Part shown: piece after piece, positions 57,491 to 64,000 of the stretch
Position numbering within the stretch: the first letter of the stretch is position 1
Layout of the letters: every line of letters begins with the position of its first letter
From: Calamus simplicifolius
Taxonomy: Eukaryota; Streptophyta; Magnoliopsida; Arecales; Arecaceae
Direction of reading: 5' to 3'
Length of the DNA: 64,000 nucleotides
Assembly (NCBI GenBank): GCA_900491605.1
Contig: UESW01004356.1
Location: 155,297 to 219,296 of the forward strand
Made by a program: the position numbers and the translations under genes
The notes under the pieces: generated by a model
Told to the model about the DNA's origin: nothing
What the model saw: only the letters and a program-made list of their open reading frames with translations
Databases searched by the model: none

Positions 57491-57830
57491 TATCAATGGG
57501 ATTAGAAACAGTGCAAATAGAAGCTTCAAATGATACTTTGAAACCTTTATCACAAATTGGCTAATACTAATTAGATTATGCTTCAAACCATTAACATATA
57601 GGACATTTTCAATAAATGTGGAGGGAGTTATTTGAATTTTACCAAACCCCATGATCTGGCCTTTGCCATTGTCACCAAACGTAACAACTCCTCCTCTTTT
57701 GCTTTCAAGGGTGATGAATTGATCCTTGTCACCCGTCATGTGTCTTGAGCAGCCACTATCGAGATACCACTTTCGCTTTGATCTTTTGGCCGCAAGACAC
57801 TCCTGCAAAAATGATCAATCTTATATTTAG
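57482..57830 (-). pseudogene. copia-3 aspartic protease
   Basis: Reads KWYLDSGCSRHMTGDKDQF (DSG kept), GVVTFGDNGKGQIMGFGKI and VLYVNGLKHNLISISQ. A frame change at the end separates it from the integrase frame. Confidence 0.88.
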
Positions 57831-57839
57831 GTACCCAAG

Positions 57840-58399
57840 CCTTCTTGGGTCCTTCATGGTTAGTAGCAAAAAGATGTTCCTTTTGGAACCCATATTTTCT
57901 TCCTTTAAAATTAATTTCTTGTTACTTTTCTTGTATTACATTCATAGGATTTGGCCTTTCTTGTTGCAATAATGACATAAAACTTATTTTTATCTGTTCT
58001 TTTCTAAAGAAGTTTTTGACATACTTTTGTTTTATGTTAGGCCTATAACCTAATCCAGCCTTATCAAATATAGCTCTTTGATTGCTCAATAATAAATTAA
58101 GTTTTTCAGAACTATATGTAAATTTATCAACTATATTTTATATTTCAACTTCCTTCTTTAATCTATCATTTTCATTGGAAATTGATCCTTTTTCTTCAAT
58201 CAAAGCTTCATTTTCTGATTTCAATTTTTCTACTTCATGAGCAATTGTCTTTTAAATCCTTAACTTTAAGTTAAATCATTTTTCTCTTTACACAGATTTA
58301 AGTTCATTTTTCAAAAACTTTTTTTCTTTTTCAGAATTAAAATCATTACTAATTCATTGAAAGCCTCATATAATTCATCAAATATAAATTCATCATAGG
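57840..58399 (-). pseudogene. copia-3 gag-protease linker, decayed
   Basis: Expected coding linker in this type; no long frame remains. The minus strand is Lys/Glu/Asn-rich in pieces, as in coiled-coil Gag C-termini. Confidence 0.5.
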
Positions 58400-59464
58400 G
58401 TTTCGGTACTTACTCGTCGTCGTTTGCCATAAAGCAAATGTTGGCAACTTCCTTTTGTTCCTCGGAAGAGGATTCTTCACTATCACTCCAGGTTGCAACA
58501 TACGCCTTCTTCTTCTTCTTGTAGACTTTTTTCAATTGAGGACAGTCATATCTGAAATGCCCCGGTTTCTTACACTCATAACAATCAAGGGCTCTTTTTC
58601 TTTTTCTTTGTCCTTCTCTTTCTCTTTTTCTCCTTCCATTTTTGTTCCAGACTTTTTCTTGTGGAAGGGTCTCCTTCTTTGCATAAATTTTTAAATTTTC
58701 TAGCAAGGAGTGCAGTCTCCTCATCATCATCACATCACTGCAGCTTTCCTCACTTTCTGTAGCCTTGAGAGCAATGGTTTTCTTCTTCTTGACTTCCTCC
58801 TCTTGATGTTGCTTCATAGTCAGCTCATGAGTCATCAAGGATCAAAGTAGCTCCTCCAAAGGTAAAATATTTAAGTCCTTGGCTTCTTGGATTGCAGTCA
58901 CCTTCACTTCCCATGATCTTGGAAGTGACCTAAGAATTTTACGCACAAGTTCAGAATTAGTATAAATCTTACCAAGACTTTTCAACCCATTTACAATATC
59001 AGTGAATCTTGTGTACATGCATATAATTGTTTCAGTTTGTTCCATGCTAAATAGTTCATATTTATGCACCAAAATATTAATTTTTGATTCTTTAACTTGA
59101 TTTGTACCCTCATGGGTAACCTCTAATCTATCCCAAATTTCTTTTACGGAATTACATGTAGAAATTCGATTAAATTCATTAGCATCCAATGAACAATACA
59201 AAACATTCATAGTTTTAGTATTGAGCTGAGCCAACTTCTTATCATGTTCATCCCATTCCATTTCGGGTTTAGGAATCACCATGTGTCTACTCTAATTGTG
59301 GGTGTGTGTGGACCATTAACTATGATTCCCCATAAGTCATAGTCAAGTGCTTGAATAAAAATCTTCATCCTAGCTTTCCAATAACTGTAATTAGTGCCAT
59401 TAAATAAAGGAGGTCGATTAGTGGATTGACCTTATAAATAAGATGAGCTAGCTTGAGCTGCCAT
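58400..59464 (-). pseudogene. copia-3 gag with CCHC zinc knuckle
   Basis: Start ATG at 59464 (MAAQASSSYL, then a TAA, then FNGTNYSYWKARMKIF). The UBN2 domain lies in ORF 58842-59282 (EIWDRLEVTHEGTNQVKES, VRKILRSLPRSWEVKVTAI). A frame change near 58840 leads to the Lys-rich knuckle region CYECKKPGHFRYDCPQL (58520-58575) and an acidic end (SDSEESSSEEQKE). Confidence 0.88.
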
Positions 59465-59508
59465 TTGGATCTTTAGCTCTTGATTGTTAGACCAAAATCA
59501 AATGAGCA

Positions 59509-59523
59509 CTTGCTCTGATACAA
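59509..59523 (-). other. copia-3 primer-binding site
   Basis: The minus strand reads TTGTATCAGAGCAAG after the LTR end CCAACA; TGTATCAGAGC is one base short of the initiator tRNA-Met complement. Confidence 0.75.
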
Positions 59524-59524
59524 T

Positions 59525-61025
59525 TGTTGGCCCAGATGGCAACCCAAGAGGGGGGGGTGAATTGGGTTCTTAAAAAATTTAACCTTTGAAAACGATTGGA
59601 TTTGAGATAAATAAAATTAAGTGCAAAGCGAATATTAATCACAAGCAAAGAGATAGAGAGAGAGACAATCAAAGCACGGCAAGCACAAAGATTTTATAGT
59701 GGTTCGGTGTATCCAACACCTACGTCCACTCCCAAGATCCACTTGGGTCCACACTATAATCCTCTTGATTACAGTTGAGTTGTTTTATAAGCTCACAACT
59801 CAGAACTTGTTGTTTTCCCTGGGATCACAACGAACCCAGCTGGTTTTCTGGGCTCACCAGCACAAAACCCAAATACAAGCTAATCTAGCTTGTCCCGAGG
59901 TATACTACCTCCACTAATTCAATCCCCTGATTAAATTAGCAAAAACAAGTAAGGAAAGTGTTTACAATAACAAACAGCTCCTTAAATGAGCAAATATTCA
60001 ATGTAAATTAACAAGGTTAGAAAAGCCTGTTTGAAGCAGATTGGATTTGAGCTTTTCTTCTTTTCTTCTTTTCCTCTTCTCTTTGGAGATGTTGAATCAT
60101 GCCTCAGCTCGGATTCTTTGCAAATGTTGCAGATGAGAAGTTAGAAAATCACAAAATAGGGCTTTTGGCTTCTTTTTCTTCTTTTTGGGAAATCCTTCGA
60201 TTTTTTATTTTGAATGCCTTGGATTTCTCTTTGAGCTTTTGGAGTAGATGGATTCGAACTTGGACTCTTTTCTCTTTGATTTCAAGCTCAAGACTTCTTG
60301 GATTTTTGATTTGTTTTCACTCTATTTTTTCTATCGTTTTTCAAACGAGCGTTCTCCCCCTTTTATAGATTTCTCTTAATCCATGTTTTTGATGAGAAAC
60401 TAGCCATTGGAATGTACCTGGAAAGTTTGCCCATACCAAATATATCTTTAGAAGTTAGGTGAAACGAAAATATTACCATTTGAGCTGATCTGGCATTTTA
60501 AAAATCCGTTCCTAACAGGTTGGAGTCGGCTCCAACTTTTCAGGTGTCAGCTCCAAGTCGGTTATCCAAAAATAGAAAGTCAAGAGTTCGTTGAGGAGTC
60601 GGCTCTGAAAAAGTTGAGTGTCGACTTGCCACTTTCGGGAGTCGGCTCCGAAAGACTGTAAGTGTCGGCTCTAGAGTAGTCAAAAAATACGTTCTGTTCC
60701 CGCATCGAAGTCGGCTCCAGACACTTAAGTGTCGACTCTGAAACTATGGGTGTCGGCTCCAAAACTCTGGGTGTCGGCTCCGGACCGTGCCAAAAATTAG
60801 AAAGACATTTGATTGGCCATGGGGTCGGCTCTAGATCTCCTAGGTGTTGATTCCAGGCTCTGAATTTTGAAACTTTCTTTTGGCAATGGATTCAAAACAC
60901 GTTTCTTTATATCTTTTGATTGATCAAAGATTTTTAAGCCCTAAAACACTTGTTAAATTTATTAGTAATAAAATGAATATACTCAAATCTTTTATTAATC
61001 ATCAAAATTAATAATTGGGTCAACA
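59525..61025 (-). repeat. copia-3 right LTR (5' LTR)
   Basis: Same ends as the left LTR, 1501 against 1491 bp, with scattered differences. Its motif array lies at about 60523-60856 and its TATA box at about 60354-60366. Confidence 0.93.
60523..60856 (-). promoter_or_regulatory. U3 motif array (right LTR), about 12 copies
   Basis: Same array as in the left LTR, with several cores changed GTCGGCTCC to GTCGGCTCT or GTTGATTCC. Most changes are C-to-T or G-to-A. Confidence 0.65.
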
Positions 61026-62090
61026 GCTGTCTCATCGTATCATGAAGGAGCCAATTTCAAATCGAATTCGACTTTCTCAGCTAGACCCCTACGACAGCAT
61101 CACTGACCCCCTAGACCATCTGGAGAGCTACAAGGCCCTCAGGCAAGTCCAGATGGTGATCGACTCCCTCCTCTGCATCATCTTTTTTCCATCCTTCAAA
61201 GGCTGCGCACGCCTGGTACTCCCGCCTACCACCACGTAGCATCAACTCCTTCCGGTAGCTGGCGAGAGCCTTCCTAGCGCACTTTGATGCATGCCAAAAG
61301 ATTTTTCAGGTGGTCAATAGCCTATTCGCCGTCCAGCAAAGGAGTGGCAAGTCCTTGAGGGACTTCGTGGCTCATTTCAAGGAAGTCGCGCTCGAAGTTT
61401 ACAATCTCAAGGACTCTATGGCCACCTTGGCCTTAAGCGAGGACTCCACCCTTCCCGCTTTGCCTACTCGCTCGATAAGAAGCCCCTCGGTTCCTATGCT
61501 GAGTTGTTGAGCCATGCGTAGAAGTACATCCATGCCAATGAGGCAAATTCTTCCCGAAGGGAGGCTGATGGAGGGCCTAGCAAGAAGCAGGTCCGTCTTG
61601 AGCCCATTGAGGCTCAGCCCAGGAGGCCTGAGCTTCCTCGCCGGCTGGACAACCGACCATGGACCCTCGCCCCCAAAGAGGAGCCCTTTACCTCCTTGCT
61701 CGCCCTGATATCCCACATCTTGATGGAAATTGAGGGTGAGTCGTATCTTCAGCACCCTCCTCCCTTGTAGCCAGGAGCATCCCACAACAAAAACCTCTAT
61801 TGCCACTTCCATCGGGACCATGGCCATGACACAGAAGACTACCACCAGCTAAACAAGGTAATCGAGGATCTCATCCAGTGTGGCCACTTGGGAAAGTTAT
61901 CCAAAGGGGGAACCCAGCTGCACTGGGCCATCAACGCCTTCATCCAAAGGGGGAACCCAGCTGCACCAGGTCCATCAGTGCCCCCAACTACCCATACCGA
62001 CATCGACAACGCTTCGACTTAGAAGACCATGGCCATGATTTCTTAGGGGGCAGACGATACCTCCAAGAGGTCGTGGGAGGATGAGGGGGT
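61026..62090 (+). pseudogene. TAT-like gag, 3' part
   Basis: Continues the frame after copia-3: SHRIMKEPISNRIRLSQLDP, DPLDHLESYKALRQVQ, KGCARAWYSRLPP (frame change near 61200), SLFAVQQRSGKSLRDFVAHF, then DKKPLGSYAELL and FHRDHGHDTEDYHQLNKVIE (61810-61870). The last is the CxxH-type knuckle region of TAT Gag. Several stops. Confidence 0.82.
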
Positions 62091-62159
62091 AGATTCTATA
62101 ATTTTCTTTTTTAAAGGAGACCTAGAGGGATAGTTAATAATAATGATGAAAGTATCGTC

Positions 62160-62600
62160 GTGTCCATAACGATCGCAAAATACTCTGTAAAGAGAATTTT
62201 GGTTGATAGTAGAAGTTCGGTCGACATTCTCAGTTACGATGCTTTCGTTCAGATGAACTTGTCCTCTTGCTCCCTTCGGCCTATGACCACGCCCCTAATG
62301 GGCTTCACTGGAGACTCTGTGAGGGTGGAGGGAGAGATCACTCTTTCGATCACAGTCAGGATGTCGCCATGCCAGAGCACAGTTCTCATGAAGTTCCTGG
62401 TCGTTCGAGTCCCTCTGGCCTACAACGCCATCCTCGAAAGACCCAGCCTAAATCTCTCAGACGCTGTAACCTCCACCAAAAGGCTACTCGTAAGATTCCC
62501 CATTAGTAAGGGAGTCAAAGAGATGCGCAGAGAGCGAAACCCCATGCTGCTCTGTTATCATACAGCTTCTAGCCCCCATGGGGTAATTTCTCTGCCGTTG
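62160..62600 (+). pseudogene. TAT-like protease, active-site Gly lost
   Basis: Reads RILVDSRSSVDILSYDAF, where family members have DSGSS: the Gly is Arg (GGA/AGA-type change). MGFTGDSVRVEGEITLSITV and YNAILERPSLNLSDAV (usual GRP, here ERP) follow. Confidence 0.85.
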
Positions 62601-62639
62601 CCTGAGTCACTTGACCCCAGAGATTTGAAAAAGTGGGGG

Positions 62640-63480
62640 GAGCCGGTCGAGCATTGTTGACCTTTCTGTTGGGGAAGGATCCGGCGAGGATGGTCCAAGT
62701 CAGGGCTCTTCTCCTCGAGGGAGCACGAGATCAACTTTTCTCCTTTCTATGGGCCAACTCAAGCGTCTTTGCTTGGTCGACATCTGACATGCTGGGCATA
62801 CCAATAGAGGTGATCACTCACAAGCTCAACATCAACCCAGGATGCTGGCCAGTCCGATAGAAGAAGAGGAGCTTCATCCCCGAGCGGCAGAAGGCCATTG
62901 ACGAGGAGGTCCGCAAGCTGACTGTAGCTGGCCACATTCGAAAGGTGCATTATTCGGACTGACTGGCCAATGTGGTGATGGTCTGCAAGGATAGTAGGAG
63001 CTGAAGGATGTGCGTCGACTTTATTGACCTCAATAAGGCATGCCCCAAGGATAGCTTTCTGCTACCCAGAATTGATCAGTTGGTGGATTCCATAGTCGGC
63101 CATGAGACCCTTAACTTCATGGATACCTTCTCGGAGTACAACCAAATCAGGATGGATCTGACGGATGAGGAGGCTACTTCATTTGTGACCGAGAAGGGCA
63201 TCTACTGCTACAAGGTAATGCCCTTCAGACTGAAGAATGCAGGGGCCACGTACCAAAGGTTGATGAACAAGATCTTTGAGAACCAAGTCGGGCACAACAT
63301 GGAGGTATACGTGGATGACATGCTGACCAAAAGTACCCGCACCGACGACCATGTTGCTGACCTGGCGGAGACCTTCGGTAACCTCCATCGATTCCAGATG
63401 AGTTTGAACCCCTACAAGTGTGCTTTAGGAGTCATGGTGGGTAAGTTCCTAGGGTTCCTGATGACCCAGTGAGGGATCGA
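62640..63480 (+). pseudogene. TAT-like reverse transcriptase
   Basis: LLWANSSVFAWSTSDMLGIP leads in, then EEVRKLTVAGHIRKVHYSD, a TGA at 62960 where Trp is expected, VDFIDLNKACPKDSFLLPRI, MDTFSEYNQIRMD, YCYKVMPFRLKNAGATYQRL and the catalytic VYVDDML near 63306-63327. Stops at 62858, 62960, 63002 and 63470 fit CAG/TGG/CGA codons. Confidence 0.88.
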
Positions 63481-64000
63481 GGCAAACCCCAATAAAATCC
63501 ATGCCATCCTTGACATGAGACCCTCAGCCAACAAGAAGGAGGTGTAGTGCCTAACCGGAAGAGTGGCGGCCCTAAGCCACTTTCTATCCAAGTCAGCAGA
63601 GAAGTGCCTACCTTTATTCAAGGCTTTGCATAAGGTTAACGGCTTCAAGTAGATAGGGGAATGCTAGAAAGCCTTCGAGGAGTTGAAAGAGTTTCTGTCT
63701 ACTCCATCGTTGCTGTCTAAACCGAGGGAGGGAGAGGAACTCTTCCTCTACCTCATGGCTTCCCCCGAGGTGGTCAGCTTCGTACTCATTTGCGTTGATG
63801 TAGATGGAACACAGAGGCTCGTTTATTACACTAGCAAAGTGCTTCATGATGTAGAGACCAAGTATTCCAAAACCGAAAAGATTATTTTTGCACTGATCAT
63901 CTCTACTCAACGTCTCAGGCCTTACTTCCAAGCTCACCTGATCATGGTGCTCATAGACCAGTCGCTTAGAGCAATCCTAACTTATCATGATACCTCTAGC
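63481..64000 (+). pseudogene. TAT-like connection and RNase H start, cut by window end
   Basis: Reads IEANPNKIHAILDMRPSANK, then VAALSHFLSKSAEKCLPLF, KAFEELKEFLSTPSLL, and the RNase H start LYLMASPEVVSFVLI, VYYTSKVLHDVETKYSKTEK. TAGs at 63545, 63650 and 63665 replace Gln, Trp and Gln. Confidence 0.85.

Larger units (their letters stand above)
50807..61025 (-). mobile_element. copia-3: large Ty1/copia with third ORF, TSD GTTGT/GCTGT
   Basis: LTRs 50807-52297 and 59525-61025. The flanks GTTGT (50802-50806) and GCTGT (61026-61030) are a TSD with one change, and removing the element joins SHPSL to SHRIMKEP in frame. Minus-strand order: gag, protease, integrase, RT, RNase H, a motif array, ORF3, PPT. 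At 10.2 kb it is long for copia. Placement and the extra ORF resemble SIRE/Maximus-type elements. Confidence 0.92.
49342..64000 (+). mobile_element. Ty3/gypsy TAT-like retrotransposon, split by copia-3, cut by window end
   Basis: 5' LTR, PBS-like region, gag, protease, RT, RNase H start in plus order. Gag words DPLDHLESYKAL and FHRDHGHDTEDYHQL and RT words DLNKACPKDSF and YVDDML fit the non-chromodomain TAT/Athila side. The copia-3 insertion in gag can be removed to restore the frame. Many stops. Integrase and 3' LTR lie beyond 64000. Confidence 0.87.

Overview
This window is from a plant nuclear genome, most likely a monocot and possibly a palm (a guess from repeat style, not tested). It is almost entirely transposable elements. 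I see no intact cellular gene, no tRNA or rRNA gene, no CRISPR array and no bacterial-style operon. Every retrotransposon found has target-site duplications (TSDs), primer-binding sites (PBS), polypurine tracts (PPT) or family domains readable directly in the sequence.

Layout. (1) 1-1439: the 3' part of an Ac-like hAT element whose transposase is broken. (2) 1440-1992: short flank. (3) 1998-37741: a minus-strand Ty3/gypsy chromovirus (Tekay/Del-like), TSD CTCTG on both sides, 2350-bp left LTR. Its right (5') LTR is split by two CACTA (En/Spm) transposons. CACTA-1 (10519-22379, TSD TAA) holds decayed TNP2-like and Transposase_24-like genes plus antisense fragments of an LRR gene and of a VAN3-binding-protein-like PH domain. 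CACTA-2 (22390-36548, TSD ACT) holds captured exons of the dolichol-pathway gene NUS1/LEW1 and of an unidentified gene, and is itself split by a young plus-strand Ty1/copia element (copia-1, 23136-28401, TSD TAGAA). Taking out the two CACTA elements and one copy of each TSD leaves a 2349-bp LTR, so the reading of the nest is tightly constrained. (4) 37940-44513: minus-strand copia-2, TSD GATCA. (5) 44377-45934: a ~778-bp segment present twice around a single N, probably an assembly join. (6) 44519-47950: AT-rich sequence with nothing recognised. (7) 47955-49130: the 3' remnant of another copia element. (8) From 49342 past the window end: a plus-strand Ty3/gypsy element of TAT-like type whose gag is split by copia-3 (50807-61025), a minus-strand copia with an extra third ORF.

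How the parts relate. The window records at least three levels of insertion: chromovirus, then two CACTA elements, then copia-1; and separately TAT-like gypsy, then copia-3. Premature stops across several elements sit mostly where CAG, CGA or TGG codons are expected, the signature of deamination of methylated cytosines in silenced DNA. The most unusual items are the tail-to-tail pair of gene-carrying CACTA elements 10 bp apart in one LTR, with matching outer ends and different inner ends, and the array of GTCGGCTCC/GTCGACTCC motifs in copia-3, which occurs in U3 of each LTR and again just upstream of its extra ORF.
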